Positions 1-9,325 of a stretch of 37,614 nucleotides of DNA are shown here, in pieces. The position numbers and the translations under genes are program-made. The stretch comes from an uncultured Salinimicrobium sp. (GTDB lineage: Bacteria; Bacteroidota; Bacteroidia; Flavobacteriales; Flavobacteriaceae). The stretch covers positions 1-37,614 of the forward strand of contig CAMPJY010000006.1 in NCBI GenBank assembly GCA_946887025.1. The letters run 5' to 3'. Each line of letters starts with the position of its first letter. Positions within the stretch are counted from its first letter, which is position 1. The notes below the pieces were generated by a model, which saw only the letters and a list, made by a program, of their open reading frames with translations, had not been told where the DNA came from and made no database searches.

Positions 1-152
1 TGCTCTTCATCTTGTCCGACCACTTCAGTAGTCACCGTTACGTTAGCCGGTGCGGTTAAGGCACCCAGTTCGTAATCTGGTTCAGAACAACTTCCGAATA
101 CCAGCAATATGGCAATCACCGAGCTTAGCGCATATAATATATTCCTGTTCAT
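1..152 (-). CDS. Lipoprotein of the polysaccharide utilisation locus, C-terminus outside the window
   Basis: Only the first 50 codons are present; the gene continues past base 1. The ATG is at 152-150, four bases after the stop of the PKD lipoprotein, so it is co-transcribed with it. The N-terminus is a lipoprotein signal peptide: a charged start (MNRN), a hydrophobic core and a lipobox ending at Cys22 (FGSC), followed by acidic residues that in Bacteroidota favour outer-membrane surface export. The mature start (LTAPANVTVTTEVVGQD) resembles, from memory, the beginning of PKD-containing proteins, some fused to GH16 beta-glucanase, encoded beside SusCD in flavobacterial beta-glucan loci. The lipoprotein call is firm; the enzymatic role is inference because the catalytic part is not visible. 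Confidence 0.8.
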   Translation of the reverse strand, partial: MNRNILYALSSVIAILLVFGSCSEPDYELGALTAPANVTVTTEVVGQDEE

Positions 153-156
153 AATT

Positions 157-1272
157 CTAGTTTTGTGTAATGTTATCAATGTAGATGATCTCCCCTGCGC
201 CTTCGGCTGTATCGTTGAACCTGAAAACAAGCTGAGTAAACTGGGCATCATCCGGAATGTCGGCAATAGTACTGAAATCGAAAGTAAGGATTTCCCATTC
301 CCCGGCCTTTGTGATCGGCTGCTTCAGGATCGCCCCGTAGGGATTTGCCTCACTAGCGCCTACAGGCCATTCCAGTTCCAGGTTTAGTTTCTTCCCAATG
401 TTGGCAGGATCATCGTTGTAGACCATTACAGTCACCACTTTTCCATTGCTGAAATCCAGTGGATTGTTCAATGGGCTGTAGGTTCCACTCCAAGGAGCGT
501 GTCCATTGATGAACTTACCTACCTTATCAGAAGTATTTATTCCTGATTTATTAGGATTTTCTACGGTTTCAAATGCCTGTACTCCGGTATCATCGAAGGT
601 TCCAAAGAAATAGTTCACCCATTCTTCATCAAAGCTGATTGGCACCTGGAAAGGATCAAAGATGGTGACCTCCGCAGTTCCTTCAGTTGAAGCGGCACCT
701 CCACTTTCTGCAACCACCCTTATTGTGTATACCCCCGGCTCAGAATAAGCATAAGGGGCAAGGGTTTCTCCAACTGCAAGGGGAGTTCCTGTTTCATCCT
801 CAGACTCTCCGTAAAATACAAGGAAGGAATTGGCGTAATCAGCTTCCGCAGATACTGTCAGTTCATTTCCATTGACCACGGGATTGATCACCACGTTTTC
901 AGGGGCTCGATATACTACTGACAAAGGAAAATTTCCGCTTGTCTCCTCTCCGGCAATATTTTTGGCGGTAACACTCACCGTGTATTCCCCCTCCGGGTAT
1001 GAATACGTCGTGCTTTCGCCTGATTTGAGGGTGACACTGCCATCTGAACCCGACCCTGCACCATAGTTTACCACGAAGCTGGTGGCACCCTGTGCGGTAG
1101 GGGTTATGACCACATTCCCTGAATTGTCATTGCTGATATCAAATACCGTAGAAAGGTTCTCGGCAGCCGCAGTATTCAGAAATGAGGTATCCTCTTCTAT
1201 TCCATCTGGAATACTACAGGCCATTGCGAAGACCAATAATAAGGAACCTGAAATTATTTTAAAATTCTTCAT
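157..1272 (-). CDS. PKD/Ig-like surface glycan-binding lipoprotein
   Basis: A 371-residue lipoprotein with lipobox Cys at residue 19 (FAMAC) followed by acidic residues. Two PKD/Ig-like repeats follow (about residues 45-120 and 122-205), each with the alternating hydrophobic strands and the closing pattern YSYPEGEYTVSVTAKN or YAYSEPGVYTIRVVAE. The C-terminal part (about 210-371) looks like a carbohydrate-binding jelly-roll ending in EIIYIDNITQN. It sits directly behind SusD (15 nt gap), the usual position of SusE/SusF-like surface glycan-binding proteins, so it probably holds polysaccharide at the cell surface for the SusCD transporter. The same order is known to me from laminarin loci of marine flavobacteria. 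No catalytic motif is visible. Substrate is inferred. Confidence 0.85.
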   Translation of the reverse strand: MKNFKIISGSLLLVFAMACSIPDGIEEDTSFLNTAAAENLSTVFDISNDNSGNVVITPTAQGATSFVVNYGAGSGSDGSVTLKSGESTTYSYPEGEYTVSVTAKNIAGEETSGNFPLSVVYRAPENVVINPVVNGNELTVSAEADYANSFLVFYGESEDETGTPLAVGETLAPYAYSEPGVYTIRVVAESGGAASTEGTAEVTIFDPFQVPISFDEEWVNYFFGTFDDTGVQAFETVENPNKSGINTSDKVGKFINGHAPWSGTYSPLNNPLDFSNGKVVTVMVYNDDPANIGKKLNLELEWPVGASEANPYGAILKQPITKAGEWEILTFDFSTIADIPDDAQFTQLVFRFNDTAEGAGEIIYIDNITQN

Positions 1273-1287
1273 ATTCTTGGTTGTTTA

Positions 1288-2793
1288 TTAGTATCCGGGA
1301 TTTTGTACAAGTATCGTGTTCTCGAGTTCCCCAAGCGGAATTGGAAGAATTTCATTCTTCCCGGGAGTAAACCCTCTGTCTGCTAATTCTGCTGCAGCTC
1401 TTCCGGTTCTCACCAGGTCAAAGAAACGATGTCCTTCTCCCGCTAATTCCAGTCTGCGCTCCCTGGCTATAGCTTCCAGAGAAACAGGAACACTGGGTAA
1501 TCCAACTCGTGCTCTCACCGCATCCAGCAGGGCCTGAGCTCTTGCTCCGGTACCTCCCAGGGCTTCAGCTTCCATGAGATAGGTATCTGCCAGACGGATC
1601 ACATAGTAATTCTGTCTGTAGTTCAGGATAGGTTCTCCCCCTCCTGTAGTGACTTCTGACTGGGTAGGAAGGAATTTGTTGAGGAAATAACCTGTATCCT
1701 GATACCCGGGAATATAATCTGCTGCCCCGGCAGCAACAAGTGCCTTCATATCAAGAACTGTGGCATCGAATCTTGGATCGTTCTCGAGAAGATCATACAA
1801 TTCGGGAAGGATTGGGTTAAAACTCCAGCCTGAAGGCAGCTCAGGAGCCTCCTCAGTAATCTGGACATAAGATCTTGGTCCTACCATGGTGTTGATGGAG
1901 TTTCCTTCATCTGATCCGCTACCCCAGTTACCCCAGCCTGATAAGGAAGCATTGGTATGCGCTACCTCAAGAATGGATTCGCTGTTGAACTTGTTATCCA
2001 CGTTCCACAGGTCATTATAATCTTCCAGCAATTCGTATCCGTACTGGCTTACTCCTCCCGGTTCCCCATTCACTGCACTTAGTTCTGCGGCTGCCTGGGA
2101 ATTCTTTCCCTGGAACAAATAAACCTTTCCTAACAGCGCCTGCGCTGCTCCTTTGGTGAAACGTCCAGCAAATTCTGGCGCAACGGTTTCAGGAAGTACG
2201 GGATAAGCTTCAGAAAGATCCTTCTCGATCTGTGCCCAAACCTCTTCAGGAGCTGCCTGAGGCACATTATTGAATTCAGAAGCATCCAATGGCTCCAGAA
2301 TCAAAGGGATGTTTCGGAACAAGCGCACAAGGTCAAAATAATAACTTGCCCTCAAAGCTTTGGCTTCGGCGGTAAATCGCGCTTTCAGGTTCTCGTCCAT
2401 CGGAACATCAGGCAATCTTGAAAGCAGGTAATTCGCCCTGAAGATCCCCTGGTAATAATCACTCCAGTAACTTCCCGGGATGGTGGTCTGATTAATGGTA
2501 AAGTTGGAAAAGCTCTGGATCCCAACCCCATCTGAGGCGTTCCCCCCTCCGGCGACATGATCATCGGAAGCGGCATTGACAAAAGTCACCAGGTTCTCAA
2601 ATCCCCCTGAATGTTTTCGCATTACATCATAAACAGATACCAGCCCTGAAAAAGCCTGATCTTCATTCTCATAATAATTTGATTCCAGAAAGGTCCCTTT
2701 CGCAGGCATTTCAATGAATTCTTCGCTACAGGAACCCAGTGTCATTAACACCACTACAGCAGTAATCAAAGACTTGAAATTGTGTTTTTTCAT
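1288..2793 (-). CDS. SusD/RagB-family outer-membrane glycan-binding lipoprotein
   Basis: 501 residues, the usual size for SusD. The lipobox ends at Cys22 (TLGSC) after a hydrophobic signal peptide. The N-terminal half carries SusD signatures: an early helix with YYENEDQAFSGLVSVYD, then the TPR-like stretch ALRASYYFDLVRLFRNIPL. The C-terminal half has the diagnostic YYVIRLADTYLMEAEAL and RERRLELAGEGHRFFDLVRTG, and it closes with EILPIPLGELE. SusD proteins form the lid over the SusC barrel and bind the oligosaccharide to be imported. The start lies 12 nt after the SusC stop, so the two are one transcript. The family call is secure; the glycan is not determined by the sequence. Confidence 0.96.
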   Translation of the reverse strand: MKKHNFKSLITAVVVLMTLGSCSEEFIEMPAKGTFLESNYYENEDQAFSGLVSVYDVMRKHSGGFENLVTFVNAASDDHVAGGGNASDGVGIQSFSNFTINQTTIPGSYWSDYYQGIFRANYLLSRLPDVPMDENLKARFTAEAKALRASYYFDLVRLFRNIPLILEPLDASEFNNVPQAAPEEVWAQIEKDLSEAYPVLPETVAPEFAGRFTKGAAQALLGKVYLFQGKNSQAAAELSAVNGEPGGVSQYGYELLEDYNDLWNVDNKFNSESILEVAHTNASLSGWGNWGSGSDEGNSINTMVGPRSYVQITEEAPELPSGWSFNPILPELYDLLENDPRFDATVLDMKALVAAGAADYIPGYQDTGYFLNKFLPTQSEVTTGGGEPILNYRQNYYVIRLADTYLMEAEALGGTGARAQALLDAVRARVGLPSVPVSLEAIARERRLELAGEGHRFFDLVRTGRAAAELADRGFTPGKNEILPIPLGELENTILVQNPGY

Positions 2794-2805
2794 CGCTTTT
2801 TTCTT

Positions 2806-5800
2806 TTAAAATTGTAGGTTAACCCCGAAGAGGAAGGAGCGTGCCTGAGGGTAATAACCTCTGTCAATTCCTAATACATCTCCTCCAATTTCTGGATCGT
2901 AACCTGTATAATCGGTGAACGTTAATAAATTTTCTCCTGTTACAAACAGTCTTAAGTTTTGGGCTCCGATCTTATTAACCAGAGAAGAAGGCAGTGTGTA
3001 ACCCAGGGACGCCAGTTTGATCCTTACGTAATCTCCATCTTCCAGGTAGAATTCAGACATCTTGCTGAAGTTTCCATTCGTATCGCTGTTTGTCAATCTT
3101 GGATAATCGTTTGAAGTACCTTCTCCTGTCCATCGGCTCAATGCATCAATGGAATAGTTGGCATTCAGGATATCAAGTCGTCGCAACCCCTGGAAGATCT
3201 GATGTCCGGCTGCCCCTTGAGCAAAGACCATGAAATCCCAGTTCTTATAGTTCAGGTTCAGGTTAAGTCCGAAAGTATATTTAGGTACAGGGCTTCCGAT
3301 AAACTCTTTATCGTCATCGGTAATAGTACCGTCCCCGTTGGTATCCACCCAGCGGAAATCCCCTGGTACGGCGTTGGGCTGAATAACAGTCCCATCGGCG
3401 CTGGTATATGACTGAATCTCCTCAGAGTTCTGGAATATTCCAGCAGTCCTGTATCCGTAGAAGGCGTTCATGGCTTCACCCACCTGAATTCTGGTTACGT
3501 TACCCATGGATTGGAATGAGGCTCCTGAGGAGATGAATTCTTTGTCCTGCCCAAGGAAAGTAACCTCGTTGTGCAGAAAAGACACATTCCCATTGGCAGA
3601 GAGATTAAAATCGCCAAAGGTCTTATTATACCCGAGTTCCAGTTCCACCCCACTATTTTCCATGTCTGCCACGTTTCCTAAGGGCTGACCTGTCGCCCCT
3701 ACATAACCTGGAATTACAACTCTCTGAAGTATTCCCTCAGTAGTTTTCTCGTAATATTCTAAAGTTAAGGTAATATTTTCAAAAATTCTTGCATCGAACC
3801 CAACATTTAACTGAGCTGTTTCCTCCCATTGAAGATCAGGGTTGGCAGGTGCGTCAGGACTGTTACCGGTCCAGATGATCTGCCCGTCTCTTCCAAGGGT
3901 ATAGTTCCTTCCGTCCCCGATAAGGGAAAGGTATCCAAACGGAGGAATGGCATCGTTTCCTGTAACTCCATAACCAGCTCTCAGTTTAAGGGTGTTTATG
4001 GTTTCGCTGTCTATTAGGAAATCTTCCTGTGAAACCACCCATCCGGCAGAGAAGGATGGGAAAATACCAAACTTCTTGTTAGGTCCGAAGTTGGTGGAAC
4101 CATCACGACGGATAATACCAGTGAACAGGTATTTTTCGTCATAGTTATAGTTAAGCCTGGAGAACAGGGAAATTACCCTGTGTTCATTCCCGTTATAGGC
4201 GCTTCCCACTATTTTATCCGGAGAAATGTCGAAGTTAAAAGAAGCATCCTTATAACTGTCGATTGGAAGGTCCTGATAGGAAATGTTGGTACCACTGGTG
4301 ATATTATCCACATAGGTACCCTGACCTAACAATACAGTAAAGTTGTGTAGCCCTATATTATCTGTATAGGACAGCGTATTTTCCACATTCCAGCCAAAAC
4401 CTTTGTTAAGGTTTCTGGATAAGCTGTTCTGGGTTGCCTGCACCGTTGAACTAAGGAAATATACCGGGGTAAAAAAGTCACCTCCCCAGTATGCCAGTTT
4501 TCCTCCCACAGAAGTCCTGAAGGTTAATTCTTCAATTGGTTTGAATTCAAGAAAAGCATTTCCAACGAAATCATCAGACCAGCTGTAGTTTCCAAGGCGG
4601 GTTTGCTCATAAGCTACCGGGTTAGTCATTTCCTGCCCAACGATAGGAGATATTCCGTAAGGATTTCCGTTTGCATCCCTGATAACAGGATTGGCGTTGT
4701 ATGGATTGGTATTTGCCACGGCTGGATCTGTAACCACCACAGGGGTCAATGGATCAAGGTTCAGCGCTGAGCTCAGAGGTCCTCCGAACTCACTGTTGGT
4801 ATTCCCTAATCCGGTGTTTTTTTGATGCGCATACCCGAAAGTCTGTCCTACTTTAAAGTATTTTGACAACTCGTGAGTAGAGTTCAGCCTCAAACTCTTC
4901 TTCTGATATTGGGAAATTGCAGTAGAGACAATCCCTTCTGTGTCAACCAAACCAAAAGAAGCGTAGTAGGTGGATACATCATTCCCGCCACTCACACTGA
5001 ATTCATGGTTGGACCTGAAGGCGGAATTGTTGAATATTTCCTTTTGCCAGTCAGTTCCCTGACCTAACACCGAAAGGTCTGGATAAAGAATAGGTCCACC
5101 GGCTGCTACGGATTTTTCATTCATTATAGCTGCGTATTGTGGGCCATTCAGAAGTTTAACCACGTTTTCGGGAGCAGAGACTCCCATGGAACCGGTATAA
5201 TTAACTGATAATTTCCCTGCGGCCCCTTTTTTGGTGGTTACAAGGATAACCCCTGAAGCAGCACGGGCACCATAGATGGCGAGAGAAGCAGCATCCTTAA
5301 GCACCTCGATAGAAGCGATATCCTGCTGGTTCAGATAACCAATCCCTCCGGCATCGACTATAACTCCATCGACAACCCATAGAGGAGTGTTACCTCCGTA
5401 AGTATCGAAAGTAGTATACCCCCTAACGCGGATGGTCGAGGAAGATCCTGGCTGTCCTGAATTCGCAGCAATAGTAACCCCTGATACTCTTCCCTGCAGG
5501 GCCTGCTCAATTCGCCCACTGTTGGGGATGGCTTCAAGCTCTTCAGCTTTTACCGAAGAAATTGCTCCCGTGTTTACACTTTTTTTCTGGGTACCATACC
5601 CTACCACTACAACCTCTTCCAAAGCTGCCGCATCAGGTGTCAGGGTCACTTGAAAATTAGTTTCCTGCCCAACCGGAATTTCCTCGGTTACATAGCCTAT
5701 GTAAGAGACCAGCAAAACATCCCCCGGAGCCGCTTCGATAGAGAATAATCCATCAAAATCGGTCTGGGTACCTGTAGAGGTTCCCTGAACAATAATATTG

Positions 5801-5919
5801 GCCCCTGGTAAGGGCATACCTGTTTCATCCATTACTGTACCAGTAACTTCGTTCGTCTGGGCCCAGGCGGCTCCCACGACGAATAAAAACAACATCGTTA
5901 AGTAATTTTTAATTTTCAT
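2806..5919 (-). CDS. SusC/RagA-family TonB-dependent outer-membrane transporter
   Basis: 1037 residues. A signal peptide is cleaved near Ala20 (GAAWA-Q). Residues about 23-95 are a carboxypeptidase-regulatory-like domain (VTGTVMDETGMPLPGANI), followed by the SusC hallmark EEVVVVGYGTQKK around 101-114, which includes the TonB-interacting region. The plug domain follows (about 115-235, with VRGYTTFDTYGGNTPLWVVDG and IASIEVLKDAASLAIYGARA). The rest is a 22-strand-type barrel ending in an aromatic residue (LFGVNLQF), as needed for BAM insertion. It imports oligosaccharides across the outer membrane using TonB energy. It is the first gene of the minus-strand operon, and its regulator is divergent across 308 bp. 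No frameshift is seen. Confidence 0.97.
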   Translation of the reverse strand: MKIKNYLTMLFLFVVGAAWAQTNEVTGTVMDETGMPLPGANIIVQGTSTGTQTDFDGLFSIEAAPGDVLLVSYIGYVTEEIPVGQETNFQVTLTPDAAALEEVVVVGYGTQKKSVNTGAISSVKAEELEAIPNSGRIEQALQGRVSGVTIAANSGQPGSSSTIRVRGYTTFDTYGGNTPLWVVDGVIVDAGGIGYLNQQDIASIEVLKDAASLAIYGARAASGVILVTTKKGAAGKLSVNYTGSMGVSAPENVVKLLNGPQYAAIMNEKSVAAGGPILYPDLSVLGQGTDWQKEIFNNSAFRSNHEFSVSGGNDVSTYYASFGLVDTEGIVSTAISQYQKKSLRLNSTHELSKYFKVGQTFGYAHQKNTGLGNTNSEFGGPLSSALNLDPLTPVVVTDPAVANTNPYNANPVIRDANGNPYGISPIVGQEMTNPVAYEQTRLGNYSWSDDFVGNAFLEFKPIEELTFRTSVGGKLAYWGGDFFTPVYFLSSTVQATQNSLSRNLNKGFGWNVENTLSYTDNIGLHNFTVLLGQGTYVDNITSGTNISYQDLPIDSYKDASFNFDISPDKIVGSAYNGNEHRVISLFSRLNYNYDEKYLFTGIIRRDGSTNFGPNKKFGIFPSFSAGWVVSQEDFLIDSETINTLKLRAGYGVTGNDAIPPFGYLSLIGDGRNYTLGRDGQIIWTGNSPDAPANPDLQWEETAQLNVGFDARIFENITLTLEYYEKTTEGILQRVVIPGYVGATGQPLGNVADMENSGVELELGYNKTFGDFNLSANGNVSFLHNEVTFLGQDKEFISSGASFQSMGNVTRIQVGEAMNAFYGYRTAGIFQNSEEIQSYTSADGTVIQPNAVPGDFRWVDTNGDGTITDDDKEFIGSPVPKYTFGLNLNLNYKNWDFMVFAQGAAGHQIFQGLRRLDILNANYSIDALSRWTGEGTSNDYPRLTNSDTNGNFSKMSEFYLEDGDYVRIKLASLGYTLPSSLVNKIGAQNLRLFVTGENLLTFTDYTGYDPEIGGDVLGIDRGYYPQARSFLFGVNLQF

Positions 5920-6227
5920 TGGATCTTGAATTTAACGTTTGGTTCATTAATTGATCGTGTAGGTTTCCGCTGAGATGAAATTATCAGAGCTCACGAAAAC
6001 GATTTCTTATCCGTTAATGTGGTGCTAATGTATTATAAGAGTGCGACCTCTCCGCTTTCCCAAACTATTTTTTATTACGTCATTCTTAAAAATCCAATAC
6101 GCCAGCACTACGCCATGAAGCTTAGTGCCGTGATTCCTAGGGAATTAATTTTTATAAAAAACTTTTCATATTCTTAATAAATCCTTAATATTGATTTAAA
6201 CTTCAGGAAATATAAAATATCTAATAT
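5920..6227. promoter_or_regulatory. Divergent intergenic region between SusC and its putative regulator
   Basis: This AT-rich 308-bp gap must carry the promoters of both the SusC operon (minus) and the regulator gene (plus). I see no perfect TAnnTTTG box in either direction, which suits a promoter that needs an activator. It holds a direct repeat ACGCCA at 6099-6104 and 6110-6115, exactly 11 bp apart, overlapping an inverted repeat GCACTA/TAGTGC (6105-6110 and 6123-6128). No convincing ORF lies in it; an ORF reading minus from 6488 is antisense to the regulator and is rejected. Confidence 0.55.
6099..6128. promoter_or_regulatory. Phased direct and inverted repeat, candidate operator of the locus
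   Basis: ACGCCA occurs at 6099 and 6110, one helical turn apart, and GCACTA at 6105-6110 is mirrored by TAGTGC at 6123-6128. The cluster lies about 100 bp before the regulator start and 180 bp before SusC, a plausible place for the LuxR-type HTH of the divergent regulator to bind. The binding role is inference only. Confidence 0.35.
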
Positions 6228-9155
6228 ATGGGGCGCTTCCGTAATAACATCTTCTACTTTTTTATCTTCCTGTTCCTGAACGCAGCTGTTTTCGCTCAGG
6301 AAAAAGCTGCAGCTTCCCTTTTTGGGATCCAGCCAAAGATCACCCACTTCTCCCGAACCGATTTCCACGCCGACGCCCAGTTCTGGACCATGACGAAAGA
6401 CCACGAAGGCATACTTTACTTCGGGAATAATGACGGGGTGCTCATCTATAATGGGGAAAAATGGCAGAAGCTTGTGCTGCCAAACCACTCCTCCGTACGT
6501 AGTTTAATGACTTCCAAAGATGGAAAGATATATGCCGGTGGGTATAATGAATTGGGTATTATCGTTAAGGATTCCCTTGGCGGATATCAGTATAACTCCT
6601 TACTCGATGAACTGGAACTCGAAAAGGGCAGAATGGAAAACTTATGGCAGGTACACGAATTCCAGGACCATATAATTTATAGATCATTTTCAGAACTGCT
6701 AGTAATTTCTGGGCAGACAGCCACCCACATTTCCTCTCAGGAAGCTTTTCTCTCTTCCGGGATCATCAGGAACAAATTTTACGTCCAGGACTCAGGACAA
6801 GGAATTCTGCAGTTCGATCCGCAGAAGATGGTGCAGCACCTGGTCTTTCCGGCAGCTGGTTTCCAAAACGAAGAAATTAAGGCCTTCCTGCCTGCAAGTG
6901 CTGAAAATGAGATCCTGCTAGTAGGGAAAAGCGGGAACATCTATAAAGGAAACACTTCCACAGGGGAAATAGCCCTTTGGGTCGAGGTATTTAAAGAAAA
7001 CCAGCTTGACCAGGTGATTTCGGTCGTCCCATTTAAGAATAACTACCTCCTGGGTACCCTGAGTTCCAGAATAGTCGTGCTTAGTCAGGACGGGATCCTG
7101 GATCTGGATCCCTCCGTCTTTTCCCATGTAAGCAATTCTTCCATTCTTAATCTTTACCGGGATGGGGAAAATATCTGGGCTATGCTGAATAATGGTCTGG
7201 ACCTGATAGAATTTGATGCCCCGGTGGCCCAACTCTTTAATAAAGCCTCCATTTACGATATCCTGGTCGAGGATAATAAAATATTCCTGGCCACCAACCA
7301 GGGTGTCTTTTCTTCTGAAGTAAAGGGAAAGAATATCAACAATCAGAATTTTCAGTTTGAAAAGATCCCCAACCTCGAGGGGCAGGCCTGGTCCCTTAAC
7401 AAGGAAGGGAATTCTGTGATCGTGGGTCATGATAAGGGGCTTTTTCAGATTGAAGAGGGAACCCCAAAGAGGATAGGAGCTGCTGATGGTTTCTGGAAAA
7501 TCCTGAAGATAAAAAACACCACCAATAAATATCTTGCTGCAAACTATCACGGCCTGTACCTCCTGACCAAGGATAAAGCAGGCTGGAATCTGCAGCACCA
7601 GATCAAAGGTTTTGAAGAGTCAACAAGAGATATTCTCCAGGCTGATCAGGAAAACACCTTTTGGGTATGTCATGGTTATAATGGGGTATATAAATTGAAG
7701 ATCAATGCCGATTTTACCAGGGTTTATGCGGTGGAACATTATACCGACCAGAATGGATTCGAATCCCCCTTTAATATCAACGTAACCCGCTGGAAGGACG
7801 ATATAGTTTTTACCACCAACACCGGGATCTATCAGTTTCAGGAAAAAACTAATCAATTTGTGCCTTATGCGCCTTTGAACCAGGTACTGGACCCTAAATT
7901 CAACACCCGAAAAATACTGAAGGACGGCGAAAGAGTATGGGTCGTGCAGGATGATGAAATAGGATATTTTGATTCCACTGAAGAAAATCCTCAGATCCAC
8001 AGAAACCTGTTCCTGAACCTTAAAGGAAGCCTGAACCGGGGAATGGAAGTCATTCAACCCCTTGAGGAGGGAAAAGTACTGATAGGTGCAACCAATGGGC
8101 TGTTTTTATACGATACCGAATTTGAACCACAGGCAGATATCCCCACGAAGATTACCCGGGTAAGTCTGATTAAGGGGGAGGAAGAAATTCCCTTAGCTCT
8201 GACAGCGGAAGAAATTTCAGTGAACTCGGAAATGGACATATTAAGATTTGATTTTGCAGCTCCAAGGATCTCTCCTTCTTCCACTGTTGAGTACCAGTAT
8301 ATCCTGGAAGGCATTGATGAAAAATGGTCCGCCTGGGAAGACATCGCCTATAAAGAATATACTCATCTGCCCGCAGGGGAATATATCTTCAGGGTAAAAA
8401 GCAGGGACCTTACAGGTAATTTAGGCGAGGAAGCCAGTTTTGATATAGAGATCAACCCGGTGTGGTACAGGACGACCCTTGCCTATCTCCTTTACTTCCT
8501 GGTTTTTGTCATTCTAAGCTTCTCTGTTATCCTCCAAATTAAAAAGAAACTGAAACAGGAGAGGCAAAAGATCAGGAAAACAGCAGAGATGAAACAGAAG
8601 CTTCTCGAGCTGCAGATTGAGCAGTTAAACCTGGAAAAGGACAAGGAATCCATTAAAAGGGATAAACAATTGCTCGAGGAGGATAACATTCTGAAGAGCA
8701 AGGAACTTGCAAATTACACGATGATGCTGGTGAAGAAGAAAGACGTGTTTACCGAAACCTATGAAAATCTGCAGGAATTCAAAAAGACCCTGAAGACACA
8801 GGCAGCGAAAAAAAGGCTGCAGGAGGTATTGACTACCCTGAACCAGCACCGTATTGGAGAAGAATATATGACTGTATTTGATGTTCACTTTGAAAAAGTG
8901 CACAAGAATTTCTTCAAGGAATTAAAAGCTGAGTGTTCTGATCTTACCAAGCGGGAGCTGCGGCTTTGCGCTTTCATAAAAATGGACCTCTGCAACAAGG
9001 AAATTGCTCCTCTGTTGAACATCTCGGTCAGGGGGGTGGAGACAGCCCGATACAGGATCAGGAAAAAATTGCAGCTCCAGGAGGTGAATTTCAATTCCTT
9101 CCTAGAAAAGGTAAATAGCGAAGCCTTGCAGCCGGAGCCACAATTGGAAGAATAA
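6228..9155 (+). CDS. Membrane-bound Y_Y_Y-domain transcriptional regulator with LuxR-type HTH (SusR-like)
   Basis: 975 residues. A signal peptide or anchor lies at 1-24 (…FAQ). A long periplasmic beta-propeller of Reg_prop-like blades follows (about 30-670, recurrent patterns such as GILYFGNNDGVLIYNGE and NKIFLATNQGVF). A Y_Y_Y domain spans about 675-745 (VEYQYILEGIDEKWSAW and HLPAGEYIFRVKSRD). One transmembrane helix lies at about 748-770, then a Lys/Glu-rich coiled coil (about 771-850) and a C-terminal HTH (about 905-955, LTKRELRLCAFIKMDL and VETARYRIRKKL). There is no histidine kinase or receiver domain, so this is a one-component system sensing glycan in the periplasm and acting on DNA at the membrane. 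Its divergent position marks the SusCD operon as the target. Which oligosaccharide it senses is unknown. Confidence 0.9.
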   Translation: MGRFRNNIFYFFIFLFLNAAVFAQEKAAASLFGIQPKITHFSRTDFHADAQFWTMTKDHEGILYFGNNDGVLIYNGEKWQKLVLPNHSSVRSLMTSKDGKIYAGGYNELGIIVKDSLGGYQYNSLLDELELEKGRMENLWQVHEFQDHIIYRSFSELLVISGQTATHISSQEAFLSSGIIRNKFYVQDSGQGILQFDPQKMVQHLVFPAAGFQNEEIKAFLPASAENEILLVGKSGNIYKGNTSTGEIALWVEVFKENQLDQVISVVPFKNNYLLGTLSSRIVVLSQDGILDLDPSVFSHVSNSSILNLYRDGENIWAMLNNGLDLIEFDAPVAQLFNKASIYDILVEDNKIFLATNQGVFSSEVKGKNINNQNFQFEKIPNLEGQAWSLNKEGNSVIVGHDKGLFQIEEGTPKRIGAADGFWKILKIKNTTNKYLAANYHGLYLLTKDKAGWNLQHQIKGFEESTRDILQADQENTFWVCHGYNGVYKLKINADFTRVYAVEHYTDQNGFESPFNINVTRWKDDIVFTTNTGIYQFQEKTNQFVPYAPLNQVLDPKFNTRKILKDGERVWVVQDDEIGYFDSTEENPQIHRNLFLNLKGSLNRGMEVIQPLEEGKVLIGATNGLFLYDTEFEPQADIPTKITRVSLIKGEEEIPLALTAEEISVNSEMDILRFDFAAPRISPSSTVEYQYILEGIDEKWSAWEDIAYKEYTHLPAGEYIFRVKSRDLTGNLGEEASFDIEINPVWYRTTLAYLLYFLVFVILSFSVILQIKKKLKQERQKIRKTAEMKQKLLELQIEQLNLEKDKESIKRDKQLLEEDNILKSKELANYTMMLVKKKDVFTETYENLQEFKKTLKTQAAKKRLQEVLTTLNQHRIGEEYMTVFDVHFEKVHKNFFKELKAECSDLTKRELRLCAFIKMDLCNKEIAPLLNISVRGVETARYRIRKKLQLQEVNFNSFLEKVNSEALQPEPQLEE

Positions 9156-9175
9156 AAACTCTGCGGAAAGACTTC

Positions 9176-9325
9176 CTAAAGCGGGTGCAGATGTTTATTA
9201 ATATCGGGGGTTCCCTTCCTGGTGGAAGAAACTTTCCTGAAGTGCTTTTTCAGCCCATCTATCCCGAACATTATAAAAAGAACACCCAGACATCCAACAA
9301 TTATTATTAACAGGACTGCTATCAT
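9176..9325 (-). CDS. Small single-pass membrane protein of unknown function
   Basis: A 49-residue ORF not overlapped by any better gene. It starts at ATG 9325-9323 and ends at TAG 9178-9176. Residues 2-20 (IAVLLIIIVGCLGVLFIMF) form one clear transmembrane helix, and the rest is a short basic cytoplasmic tail (LKKHFRKVSSTRKGT) ending at HPL. The positive charges after the helix predict an N-out/C-in orientation. It fills the gap between the regulator, with which it is convergent, and the receiver gene, with which it is divergent. I do not recognise a family. The helix-plus-basic-tail composition is unlikely to arise by chance in an AT-rich gap, but conservation would have to confirm that it is translated. 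Confidence 0.5.
   Translation of the reverse strand: MIAVLLIIIVGCLGVLFIMFGIDGLKKHFRKVSSTRKGTPDINKHLHPL

Noticed and set aside
6174..6488. Minus-strand ORF of 104 codons facing the SusC/regulator gap
   Set aside because: It is antisense to the signal peptide and first propeller blades of the regulator, has no recognisable family features, and its composition mirrors the plus-strand gene.
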